Origin: Geodermatophilus africanus
Lineage (GTDB): Bacteria > Actinomycetota > Actinomycetes > Mycobacteriales > Geodermatophilaceae
Reading direction: 5' to 3'
NCBI RefSeq assembly: GCF_900107105.1
Contig: NZ_FNOT01000013.1
Span: 1 to 64,000 of the forward strand
DNA: 64,000 nucleotides
A model generated the notes under the pieces. The model was not told the DNA's origin, did not search any database, and saw nothing but the letters and a program-made list of their open reading frames with translations. Positions 23,021 through 30,616 of this stretch are shown piece after piece (position 1 is the first letter of the stretch; every line of letters starts with the position of its first letter). The position numbers were made by a program, and so were the translations under genes.

Positions 23021-23935
23021 CTACAGGTCGTCGGTGGCGAAGGTGTCGCACTGCGCCGGGTCGCCGGTCTCGTAGCCGGTGGTGAACCAGCGCTGCCGCT
23101 GCTCGGAGGAGCCGTGCGTGAAGGCGTCCTGGTCGACGGTGCCGCCGCCCAGGTTCTGCTGGATGAAGTCGTCACCGATGCGCGCCGCGGCGTCCAGTGC
23201 CCGGTCGACGTCGTCCTGGGTGATCTCGGCGATCAACGGCTCGCCGGACTCGTCGGGGACGGTCTCGGCGTGGTTGGCCCACGCCCCGGCGAAGCAGTCG
23301 GCCTGCAGCTCCAGGCGCACGGTGCCGCTGGCCGGGCCCGTCTCGCCCGGGGTGACCTGCTGGTTGATGCCGAGCACGTTCTGCACGTGGTGGCCGTACT
23401 CGTGGGCGATGACGTAGGCGTTGACGAACAGCCCGCCCTCCGCGCCGAACTGCTGCTGCAGCGTGTCGAAGAAGGACAGGTCGATGTAGACCAGCTCGTC
23501 GGCCGGGCAGTAGAAGGGCCCCGAGCCGCTGGTCGCACCGCCGCAGTCGGTGCCGACCCCGCCGTTGAAGAAGACGGTGTCGGTCGGGCGGTACTCCGGG
23601 CCCAGCACCCCGGACCAGTAGTCCTGGACCGACTCGATGTCGGCCACGACGGCGCAGTCGAGCGACTCGTTCGCGTCGGCGCCGGTCCGGCACTGCTGCT
23701 CGAGCTGCCTGTTGTCGGCGGTCTGCCCCTCCCCGAGCGCGCTCAACTGGACCAGCGCCGCGCCGGTCCCGCCGTCCCCGCCACCGCCGAGGACCTGGAA
23801 CAGCACCAGCACGAGGACGCCGACCAGGCCCAGCCCACCACCGCCGACTGCGAGACCCCGCCCGCCGCCCATCCCGCCATCCCGGCGATCCTGCACGCCC
23901 GACGGATCGAGGTCTGCTCCCTCGCTGTACCTCAT
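23021..23935 (-). CDS. Neutral zinc metallopeptidase (YpfJ/KPN_02809 family)
   Basis: A 304-residue membrane-anchored protease. One Gly/Val/Leu-rich membrane helix (about 28-50) is followed by an outside domain. The zinc site is IAHEYGHHVQNVLG (about residue 190), and LELQADCFAGAWANH supplies the third ligand region. Cysteines (CRTG, DCAV, DCGG, FYCPADE) fit an exported, disulphide-containing protein. The ATG at 23935 is preferred because upstream codons are Arg/Pro-rich shadow sequence. Substrate unknown. Confidence 0.92.
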   Translation of the reverse strand: MRYSEGADLDPSGVQDRRDGGMGGGRGLAVGGGGLGLVGVLVLVLFQVLGGGGDGGTGAALVQLSALGEGQTADNRQLEQQCRTGADANESLDCAVVADIESVQDYWSGVLGPEYRPTDTVFFNGGVGTDCGGATSGSGPFYCPADELVYIDLSFFDTLQQQFGAEGGLFVNAYVIAHEYGHHVQNVLGINQQVTPGETGPASGTVRLELQADCFAGAWANHAETVPDESGEPLIAEITQDDVDRALDAAARIGDDFIQQNLGGGTVDQDAFTHGSSEQRQRWFTTGYETGDPAQCDTFATDDL

Positions 23936-24011
23936 GGCTGGGCACCCTCCCGGTCGTGTGGCACGCCGAGACGGTGCCATGCGCAGCGGCGGTGCCCCTG
24001 GGAGGGGCGGC

Positions 24012-24869
24012 TCATGCGCGCTCGGCGGCCTCCCCACCGGTCGGCGTCCGGCTGGGGCGCTCGGCCGGCTGGTCGCGGAGGAACAGGTACCAGTAGGACG
24101 TCGAGACGAAGACCACCGCGCCGACGAGGTTGCCCGCCCCGGCCATGAGCCAGTTGAGCAGCACGTCGCCCCAGCCGAGCTCGGGGACGCCGGCGAAGAT
24201 CGCGGCGGGCAGGAAGAACATGTTGGCGACGACGTGGTCGAAGCCCATCGCCACGAACGCCATGATCGGGAAGAAGATGGCGAGGACCTTGCCGGAGATC
24301 GTGGTCGCCGCCAACGACATCCACACCGCCAGGCAGACCAGCCAGTTGCAGCCGACGCCGCGCAGGAAGACCTGCCAGGGGGTCTCGTGCAGGGCCTTGG
24401 CCTCGGCGATCGAGGCCAGCCGGTCGTGGGTGAGGGCGGCGCTGCCGGAGGCCCCGGGCCCGCCGATCACCCCGGTCTGGACGGCGAGGAAGTAGGCCAC
24501 GAAGAGCGCGCCGAGCAGGTTGCCGAGCAGCACCAGCGTGAGGTTCTTGGCGACGTCGCCCGTGCTGAGCCGCCCCTGCATGGCGCCGAGCGGCACCAGC
24601 ATCATGTTGCCGGTGGCGAGGTCGGAGCCCGCGACCAGCACGAGGACCAGCCCGAGGGTGAAGGCGGCGCCCATGAACAGCGTGGGCAGCGTGCCCCAGT
24701 TCGCCGGGTCCAGCCCGGAGGAGACCGTGATCGCCACGAGCGCACCGAAGGCGATGTAGGCGCCGCCGAGGAAGGCGCTGACGAGCACGCGGTCCCAGGT
24801 TCGGTGGATCTTCTTGGCCCCGGTCTCACTGGCGACCTGGGCCATCTCGGGGGGTTGGCGGTCGGACAC
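24012..24869 (-). CDS. Formate/nitrite transporter family channel
   Basis: A 285-residue membrane protein with six helices of the FocA/NirC/YfdC fold. Seen are FLGGAYIAFGALVAI (helix 1), VLVLVAGSDLATGNMMLVPLG (broken helix 2), LLGNLLGALFVAYFL, VGCNWLVCLAVWMSLA (the NWLVC motif) and FFPIMAFVAMGFDHVVANMF (the helix 5 FEHxIANMF-type motif). It probably moves small monovalent anions such as formate or nitrite. The GTG start has GGAGG upstream. Asp in GFDH replaces the usual Glu. No metabolic partner genes are adjacent. Confidence 0.92.
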   Translation of the reverse strand: MSDRQPPEMAQVASETGAKKIHRTWDRVLVSAFLGGAYIAFGALVAITVSSGLDPANWGTLPTLFMGAAFTLGLVLVLVAGSDLATGNMMLVPLGAMQGRLSTGDVAKNLTLVLLGNLLGALFVAYFLAVQTGVIGGPGASGSAALTHDRLASIAEAKALHETPWQVFLRGVGCNWLVCLAVWMSLAATTISGKVLAIFFPIMAFVAMGFDHVVANMFFLPAAIFAGVPELGWGDVLLNWLMAGAGNLVGAVVFVSTSYWYLFLRDQPAERPSRTPTGGEAAERA

Positions 24870-25012
24870 CGTCGCCTCCGTGGGGACGCGTGGGTTCTCG
24901 GGACTGGACCGTACGGCTCCGGCCCGGATCCGGCACCCGGTGCCGGATCGGGGCACCGGCCGACCGGGACGATCTAGGGTCGGCGGACACACCTGCGACA
25001 CCGGGAGAGCAC

Positions 25013-25426
25013 ATGGCGGTCTCGAACCGCGTCCGCGGCGCACTGACGACGACGGTGCTGGCGACCGCGGCCACCGGCTTCCTCGCCGCCTGCGGCACGG
25101 ACGAGGAGGAGCAGGAGCAGGTCGCCTACTGCACGAACGAGGACGGCGAGATCGTCGACGACGACTACTGCGACGACGACTACCGCGGCCCCGGGGCGGG
25201 GTTCTTCTTCCTATACCTCGGGGGTTTCCGTCCCGGGCTGCCGGTCGGCACCGTCCTCCCCAGCGGCGGCACCCGGATCAACCCGACGGACACCGCCGCC
25301 CGGCAGCGCGCCGGCCTGCCCTCGACCGGCCGGGTCGCCGCGGGCACGCGGGTGACCGGGGGCATTGGCTCCGGGGTGGGTGGCAGCGACTCCGGCAGCC
25401 GGACCGGCACCGGCGCGGGCAGCTGA
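25013..25426 (+). CDS. Small acidic lipoprotein
   Basis: A 137-residue protein. The signal peptide TTTVLATAATGFLAAC has a clear lipobox (LAAC). The mature N-terminus is very acidic (GTDEEEQEQ, DDDYCDDDY) with further cysteines. A Phe/Gly-rich middle (GAGFFFLYLGGFRPG) and a Gly/Ser/Thr-rich end follow. It lies 103 bases upstream of the ATP-grasp gene in the same direction. E. coli ygiB (DUF1190) sits in the same position before ygiC; I see a loose resemblance but cannot confirm homology. Confidence 0.75.
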   Translation: MAVSNRVRGALTTTVLATAATGFLAACGTDEEEQEQVAYCTNEDGEIVDDDYCDDDYRGPGAGFFFLYLGGFRPGLPVGTVLPSGGTRINPTDTAARQRAGLPSTGRVAAGTRVTGGIGSGVGGSDSGSRTGTGAGS

Positions 25427-25528
25427 GCGCTCGGTCCGCCTTCGGCGAGATCTGCACAGTGGCGGTCATCGGCGGCCTGATGGGGACGAGTGTGCAGATC
25501 TCGCGAGGGGCCGGGGGGAGGTGACGGC

Positions 25529-26773
25529 GTGAGGCGCGTCGAGGCGGGGGTGGTGCGCCCCGGCTGGGAGGCCGAGGTCGAGGCCCAGGGCCTGGTCTAC
25601 AACCGCACCGAGCTGCCCGGCGGCGAGGTGCGCAGCTACTGGCGCGAGGGGCCGTTCTACGACTTCACGATGGCCGAGGTCGAGCGGCTCGAGGGCTGGG
25701 TCGCGCAGCTGTTCGAGATGTGCGTGGCCGCCGGCGACCACGTCGTCGAGCACGACCTGTTCGACCGGATGGGCGTCCCGCCGATCGCCCGTCCGGAGAT
25801 CCGCCGCACCTGGGACGCCGAACCGCCGAGCGTCTACGGCCGCTTCGACCTGCGCTACGACGGGCAGGGCCCGCCCAAGCTGCTGGAGTTCAACGCCGAC
25901 ACCCCGACCGGCCTGGTCGAGTCCGCCGTCACCCAGTGGAACTGGCACCTGTTCACCGGCCAGGGCGCCGACCAGTGGAACGCCCTGCACGACAAGCTCG
26001 TCGCCGCCTGGCAGCGCAACCTGCTGCGCTGGGAGCGGCGCACCGGCGTCCGCCCGCGGGTGCACCTGGCCTGGACGTCGGAGGAGCGCTCCGGCGAGGA
26101 CCGGATGACCGTGGCGTACCTGATGGACACCGTCGTCCAGGCCGGCTACGAGGCGATCGAGCTGGTGGTCGAGGACATCGCGCTGGACGACGGGGACGGC
26201 CGGTTCTACGACCAGCAGGGCCGCCACCTCGACGTCGTCTTCAAGCTCTACCCCTGGGAGTGGCTGATCGAGGACGAGTTCGGCCCGGCCGTGCTCGCCG
26301 ACGCCGCCCGCCCGGGCGGCACCACCTGGGTGGAGCCGGCCTACAAGATGCTGTGGAGCACCAAGGCACTGCTGCCGGTGCTGTGGCAGCTGTTCGGCAG
26401 CGACCCGGCGCTGTCCCCGCTGCTGCTGCCGGCCTACTTCGCCGACGAGATGCCCTCCTCGTGGCGCACCTTCGTGCGCAAGCCGCTGTGGGGCCGGGAG
26501 GGCGCGAACGTGCAGATCGTCCGCGACGGGCAGGTGGCCGTGGAGCTGCCCGGGCGGTACGGCACCGAGGGCTGGGTCGTGCAGGAGTTCGCGCCGCTGC
26601 CGGACTTCGCCGGCGTCGACGGCCCGCACCACCCGGTGCTCGGCGCCTGGGTGGTCGACGGCGAGCCCGCCGGGCTGGGCATCCGGGAGAGCGACGGGCT
26701 GGTCACCGACAACCTGAGCTTCTTCGTGCCGCACACCATCGACTTCACCGCTCCGCAGACCGGCCGCCGGTAG
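25529..26773 (+). CDS. Glutathionylspermidine-synthase-like ATP-grasp protein (YgiC type)
   Basis: A 414-residue protein of the GSP_synth family, which forms amide bonds using ATP in a cytoplasmic ATP-grasp fold. Hallmarks: LEFNADTPTGLVES (about residue 112), WEWLIEDEFG, PAYKMLWSTKALLPVLW, FVRKPLWGREGANVQI and a C-terminal GLGIRESDGLVTDN. It lacks the N-terminal amidase domain of true glutathionylspermidine synthases, so it belongs to the YgiC/YjfC group whose substrate is unknown. The GTG 25529 start has GGGGGGAGG upstream. Confidence 0.92.
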   Translation: MRRVEAGVVRPGWEAEVEAQGLVYNRTELPGGEVRSYWREGPFYDFTMAEVERLEGWVAQLFEMCVAAGDHVVEHDLFDRMGVPPIARPEIRRTWDAEPPSVYGRFDLRYDGQGPPKLLEFNADTPTGLVESAVTQWNWHLFTGQGADQWNALHDKLVAAWQRNLLRWERRTGVRPRVHLAWTSEERSGEDRMTVAYLMDTVVQAGYEAIELVVEDIALDDGDGRFYDQQGRHLDVVFKLYPWEWLIEDEFGPAVLADAARPGGTTWVEPAYKMLWSTKALLPVLWQLFGSDPALSPLLLPAYFADEMPSSWRTFVRKPLWGREGANVQIVRDGQVAVELPGRYGTEGWVVQEFAPLPDFAGVDGPHHPVLGAWVVDGEPAGLGIRESDGLVTDNLSFFVPHTIDFTAPQTGRR

Positions 26774-26848
26774 CCGACCCACGGTCGGGGTCGTGCCGTT
26801 GGAGGGTCAGGACGAGCCGAGCCCCGAGGCCTGGGTGCGCGAGCGGTA

Positions 26849-26905
26849 GGAGGACCCCCTGCCCTCCACGACTCGCGAGCTCGCCGCGGGACCCCGCAGG
26901 GGGCC
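26849..26905 (+). repeat. Intergenic palindromic element
   Basis: Copy with AGGACCCCCTGCC ... CTCGCGAGCTCG ... CCCCGCAGGGGGCC. It lies about 75 bases after the ATP-grasp gene stop. Confidence 0.7.
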
Positions 26906-27009
26906 GGATCGTGGCCGTCCACCCGCCGTACGCCGAGTACCAGCAGCGGACCGATCGGGAGATCCCGGTGTCCGTCGTCGAGCGGGCCGACCCGGTCAAC
27001 CCGGCATAG

Positions 27010-27208
27010 GTGAGGCTGCCCTCCGTGTTCGCCGAGGCGATCGGCGAGACCTGGGAGGACAACCTGCGGCTGGCGGGGGAGGCGCTGAACCGCTCGGCCG
27101 AGGCCGAGGAGCTGCTCGCCGCGTACGAGGAGCGCGCCGATCGGCCCGCTGGGCGCCGGGTTGGTGCTCGATGACCTGGAGCGGTTCGCGCAGCAGCTGG
27201 AGGGCTGA
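27010..27208 (+). pseudogene. Siderophore-binding protein (FecB-type) C-terminal remnant
   Basis: The frame from 27010 reads RLPSVFAEAIGETWEDNLRL, then GEALNRSAEAEELLAAYE, matching the end of periplasmic iron-siderophore binding proteins. It then shifts frame, and a tail LDDLERFAQQLEG ends at 27208. No signal peptide or N-terminal lobe remains. Confidence 0.5.
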
Positions 27209-27310
27209 GCGCTCCTGCGCGGTGGGAGGGCCGCAGGACTCCTGGTGTCGGGAGCACCGCGTCGTCCAGACTGCGGCGGCGACCCGCCGACCGACCGGAG
27301 GAGGACCGCC

Positions 27311-27796
27311 GTGCCGCTCAGCACCGCCGCGACCTGCGCCCGCATCACCGCCGAGCTCAACGCGCCCGGCCAACCCTTCTCCTACTCCTGCGAGGGCGAC
27401 CGCGTGGTCGGCACCTGGGACGTCGCCGACGTGACCTACCAGGGCCTGCTCTCGGCCGGGACCATCGACGAGGACTACGCCATCACCGTGATCCTCGACG
27501 AGCAGTCGGGCACCTACGACGTCTCCGAGCGCAAGCGCGAGTCGGAGAGCGACGTCCGGCTCTCCGGCGGCACGCTGCAGTTCGGCGGGTCGAAGCAGGT
27601 GTTCAAGGGCAGGTCGATCGGCAGGTCGTGGGGCGGCGGCGCGGCCCTGCGGGCCACCTCGCACGGGCAGGTGGGGCACACCTGGAGCTACGAGTTCGAG
27701 ACCTCGCGGATCAAGCAACCCTTGTTCGACCTGCTGCAGGACGCCGGGTGGCAGCCGCGGAAGCAGGGGTTCCTGGCGCGGCTGTTCTCCCGCTGA
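27311..27796 (+). CDS. Conserved hypothetical protein
   Basis: A 161-residue soluble protein, mostly beta-strand (RVVGTWDVADVTYQGLLS, YAITVILDEQSGTYDVSER). It ends in a helix with WSYEFETSRIKQPLF and a basic tail. There is no signal peptide or membrane segment. The GTG start has GGAGGAGG nine bases upstream. I do not recognise the family. It is followed by the DUF2127 gene in the same direction after 63 bases. Confidence 0.7.
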   Translation: MPLSTAATCARITAELNAPGQPFSYSCEGDRVVGTWDVADVTYQGLLSAGTIDEDYAITVILDEQSGTYDVSERKRESESDVRLSGGTLQFGGSKQVFKGRSIGRSWGGGAALRATSHGQVGHTWSYEFETSRIKQPLFDLLQDAGWQPRKQGFLARLFSR

Positions 27797-27859
27797 CCGA
27801 GCGCTGACAGGGCCGGCGCGGTCCCGCGGGCCTGGACGCTGCCGGTCCTCCCGAGGAGC

Positions 27860-28372
27860 ATGCCCGGCACGACCACCGACCGGCTGTTGCGCGCCGCCCT
27901 GCTCCTCAAGGGGCTCGACGGCGGGGCCGAGCTGCTCGCGGGCGCCGCTCTGGCGCTGGTGGGCCCACGGGAGCTGGGGGAGCTGGCTCAGAGGGTGGTC
28001 GCGCACCACCTGCTGGGCAGCCCGCGCGGCGCCCTGGCCGAGCGGTTCACGGCGGGGGAGGCCGCGCTGAGCAGCGGCGACCGGACCTTCGCCGTCGCCT
28101 ACCTGACCCTCCACGGGGTGCTGAAGCTGGGCCTGGTCGTGGCCCTGCTGTGCGAGCTGCGGCCCGCGTACCCGGTGGCGATCGGTGTCCTCGCGGTGTT
28201 CGTCGGCTACGAGGCGTACCGGGCGGCCCGGACCGGGTCGTCGGTGCTCTGGGCCGCCGCGGCGCTCGATCTCGTGGTCACCGTGCTCGTGGTGCGGGAG
28301 TACCGGCGCCTCAGGGCAGGGCCGCCGCGGCCTGCGGGATCGCCGCGGCGACCTCGTCGGGGAACGTCGTGA
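27860..28372 (+). CDS. DUF2127 integral membrane protein
   Basis: A 170-residue protein with four hydrophobic helices. Helix 1 is AALLLKGLDGGAELLAGAAL, which carries the family KxxxG motif. Helix 2 region: TFAVAYLTLHGVLKLGLVV (H-G-x-x-K). Helices 3-4: YPVAIGVLAVFVGYEAYR and ALDLVVTVLVVREYRRL. The last about 20 residues overlap the convergent gene's 3' end by 62 bases. Function unknown. Confidence 0.88.
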   Translation: MPGTTTDRLLRAALLLKGLDGGAELLAGAALALVGPRELGELAQRVVAHHLLGSPRGALAERFTAGEAALSSGDRTFAVAYLTLHGVLKLGLVVALLCELRPAYPVAIGVLAVFVGYEAYRAARTGSSVLWAAAALDLVVTVLVVREYRRLRAGPPRPAGSPRRPRRGTS

Positions 28373-29372
28373 ACGGGGTGGCGGTGACCGTCCGCTTCGC
28401 GCCGCGGCCCGTCCAGCCCCAGGTGCCCAGCACCCGGCCCCGGTGGACGACGGTCGGCCGGAAGACGCCGTTGCCGCCGGGCACGATGCGGTCGGCGAAC
28501 TCGGGCGGGACGGCGCAGCTGCGGTCGGCGTAGCCGAGGACGAACTCGTCGAAGCCGGGCAGCAGGAACAGCCCGGTGGCCTCGGCCCGGTGCGCGGCCA
28601 GCAGGTCCTCGGTCTCGGGCGCCAGCAGGAGCTCGCGGCCGTCGACCTCGACCGCGGCCAGCCGGTCGCGGACGGCGGCCAGCCCGGCGCGGACGTCGGT
28701 GAGCGGCAGCCCGGCCCAGCGGGCGAGGTCGGCTACCGTGGCCGGGCCGTGGCCGCGGAAGTAGCGCAGCGCGAGCTCGGCCAGGCCGGCGTCCCGGTCC
28801 AGCCGCCGCGGCGCGGGCACCCACTCGTCGAGCAGCACGAAGGCCTGCTCGTTCCCCGCCACCGGCCCCAGGCAGAGGGTGCCGGTCTGCGCCAGGTACC
28901 AGAGCAGGTGGTAGCCGCGCTGCCCCGTGACGGCGACGCCGCCGTCGGCCACCGCGGCGAGCAGCTCTTTCCGCCCGCACCGCCGTCCGCCGGTCAGCGC
29001 CGCGGTGACCAGCTCACGCGCCCGCTCGGTGTCGGCCTCGGTCAGCCCCAGCGCGGCCCGCCGCTGCGCGGCGCCAGCGAGCACCCGCGGGCCGAGCAGG
29101 TCGAGCAGCCACGGCAGGTCCTCGGCGAGCAGCAGGTGCAGCGTGCCCCGCATCGGCCAGGACCGGACCACCTCCCCGGCGTCCAGCGCCGCATCCACCC
29201 CGGCCCGCGTGCGCGCCGCCGTCCGCAGGGCCACCGAGGTCAGCGCGCCGGGCAGGTCCTGCCCCTGCACGCAGGTGAGCAGCCCGACGGCCTCGGCCGC
29301 CGTGGCCGGGGGCGGCCCGGCGACCCGCAGGGCCACCAGCCGGAGCAACGCCAGGTCGCGGGCGGTCGTCAT
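28311..29372 (-). CDS. Winged-helix DNA-binding protein, AlkZ/YcaQ-like (HTH_42)
   Basis: A 353-residue protein of the HTH_42 family. It includes AlkZ/YcaQ glycosylases that unhook DNA interstrand crosslinks. N-terminal LLTCVQGQDLPGAL carries the Q-x-Q/D-type element; SWPMRGTLHLLLAEDLPWLL follows, then three winged-helix modules. GTWGWTGRGAKRTVTATPF ends the beta-barrel. Many members are of unknown activity, so a repair role is inferred only. The ATG at 29372 is the sole start fitting the conserved N-terminus. Confidence 0.88.
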   Translation of the reverse strand: MTTARDLALLRLVALRVAGPPPATAAEAVGLLTCVQGQDLPGALTSVALRTAARTRAGVDAALDAGEVVRSWPMRGTLHLLLAEDLPWLLDLLGPRVLAGAAQRRAALGLTEADTERARELVTAALTGGRRCGRKELLAAVADGGVAVTGQRGYHLLWYLAQTGTLCLGPVAGNEQAFVLLDEWVPAPRRLDRDAGLAELALRYFRGHGPATVADLARWAGLPLTDVRAGLAAVRDRLAAVEVDGRELLLAPETEDLLAAHRAEATGLFLLPGFDEFVLGYADRSCAVPPEFADRIVPGGNGVFRPTVVHRGRVLGTWGWTGRGAKRTVTATPFTTFPDEVAAAIPQAAAALP

Positions 29373-29429
29373 GACGGGGGAGCCTGCCAGCCGGGGACGA
29401 CGGGACGGGGCGGCTGACACACTCCGCCC

Positions 29430-30011
29430 GTGCAGGCGGCGGACTGGGACGCGCGCTACGCCGCGCAGCAGCAGTGGACGGCCGAGCCCAACGCGCTGGT
29501 GGCCGAGCTGCTGGCCGACCTGCCGCCGGGCGCGGCCGTCGACCTGGCGGCGGGGGAGGGGCGGCACGCGCTGTGGCTGGCCGGGCGCGGCTGGCAGGTC
29601 ACGGCGGTCGACTTCTCCGCCACCGGGCTGGCCCGCGGCCGCGGCCGGCCCGGCGCCGACCGCGTCACCTGGGTGACCGCGGACGTCCTCGGGTGGGACG
29701 CGCCGGCCGCCTCGCTGGACCTCGTGCTCGTCGCCTACCTGCACCTGCCGGAAGCGCAGACCACCGCCCTGCTGCGCCGCGCCGTCCGCTGGCTGCGACC
29801 GGGCGGCCGGCTGCTCGTCCTGGGTCACGACGCGGACAACCTCGCGCACGGCGTCGGGGGCCCGCAGGACCCGGCGATCCTGTACGGCGTCGCGCGGTTG
29901 GCGCCGGTGGCCGAGCTGCTCGACGTCGACCGGCTCGAGCAGGTGCGCCGGGAGACGCCGGCGGGCACCGCGCTGGACACCCTGCTGTGGGGCCGCCGGC
30001 GCGGCCGGTGA
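29430..30011 (+). CDS. Class I SAM-dependent methyltransferase (TehB-like)
   Basis: A 193-residue methyltransferase. It begins WDARYAAQQQWTAEPNALV; motif I is AVDLAAGEGRHALWLAGRGW, motif II VTAVDFSATGL, motif IV LDLVLVAYLHL. The pattern AxGEGR-A-WLA is that of the TehB/thiopurine-methyltransferase-like group common in actinobacteria. Substrate unknown. The GTG start sits six bases after CACACT, compatible with a leaderless mRNA. A tiny membrane protein and a DUF1801 gene follow in the same direction. Confidence 0.9.
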   Translation: MQAADWDARYAAQQQWTAEPNALVAELLADLPPGAAVDLAAGEGRHALWLAGRGWQVTAVDFSATGLARGRGRPGADRVTWVTADVLGWDAPAASLDLVLVAYLHLPEAQTTALLRRAVRWLRPGGRLLVLGHDADNLAHGVGGPQDPAILYGVARLAPVAELLDVDRLEQVRRETPAGTALDTLLWGRRRGR

Positions 30012-30041
30012 GCGACCCCCTGCGGCGGACCGGCCCGGCGG

Positions 30042-30047
30042 TAGCGT
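30042..30047 (+). promoter_or_regulatory. -10 element (TAGCGT) for a leaderless small gene
   Basis: TAGCGT ends seven bases before GTG 30055. Confidence 0.45.
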
Positions 30048-30054
30048 GCGGCCC

Positions 30055-30180
30055 GTGATGGGGATGGGCGGGGCCGGCGGCCCGGACGCCGAGCGGCGCC
30101 GGCGGCTGGTCGCCGCCGTCGTGGTGCTCGCACTGCTCGTGACCGCGGCGGCCACGGTGCTGTCGATCGCGCTGAGCTGA
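30055..30180 (+). CDS. 41-residue single-helix membrane protein
   Basis: The frame begins GTG-ATG and encodes a Gly/Arg-rich start (GPDAERRRRL), one membrane helix (VAAVVVLALLVTAAATVLSI) and a stop. A -10 element lies at leaderless spacing, and the next gene starts 10 bases after its stop. Small proteins like this are widespread in actinobacteria; function unknown. Confidence 0.6.
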   Translation: MMGMGGAGGPDAERRRRLVAAVVVLALLVTAAATVLSIALS

Positions 30181-30190
30181 GGAGACAGGC

Positions 30191-30616
30191 GTGGACGCCG
30201 ACATCGAGGAGTGGTTCGCCGCGGCGGGGCCGCGCGAGGGCGAACTGCGGGCCGCCGACGCGCTCGTCGTGGCCGCCGCGCCGGGCATCGACCGGCAGCT
30301 GGTCGCGGTCGGGTCGGGGCAGATGCTCGGCTACGGGCTGATGCCGTACCGGCCGCGCTCGGCGCGGGAGACGACGACCTGGCCGTTGATCGCCCTCGCG
30401 GCGCAGAAGCGGCACCTGTCGCTCTACGTCTGCGCCGTCGTCGACGGGACCTACCTGGCCGAGGCCCGTGCCGAGCGGCTGGGCCGGGTCTCCTGCGGCA
30501 AGAGCTGCATCCGCTTCTCCTCCCTCGACCGGCTCGACCGCGCCGAGCTGACTGCGCTGCTGCAGGACGCCGTCGCCGCGACGCGGGCCGGCGCCAACGG
30601 CTACTCCGCGGGCTGA
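30191..30616 (+). CDS. DUF1801 family protein
   Basis: A 141-residue protein of the YdhG/DUF1801 type. QLVAVGSGQMLGYGLMPYRP corresponds to the family core, followed by HLSLYVCAVVDG and GRVSCGKSCIRFSSLDRL (the K-S-C-I-R-F motif). Bacillus members have been called iron chaperones, but the role here is open. The GTG start has GAGGAGAC upstream. The C-terminus overlaps the convergent fusion gene by 16 bases. Confidence 0.85.
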   Translation: MDADIEEWFAAAGPREGELRAADALVVAAAPGIDRQLVAVGSGQMLGYGLMPYRPRSARETTTWPLIALAAQKRHLSLYVCAVVDGTYLAEARAERLGRVSCGKSCIRFSSLDRLDRAELTALLQDAVAATRAGANGYSAG

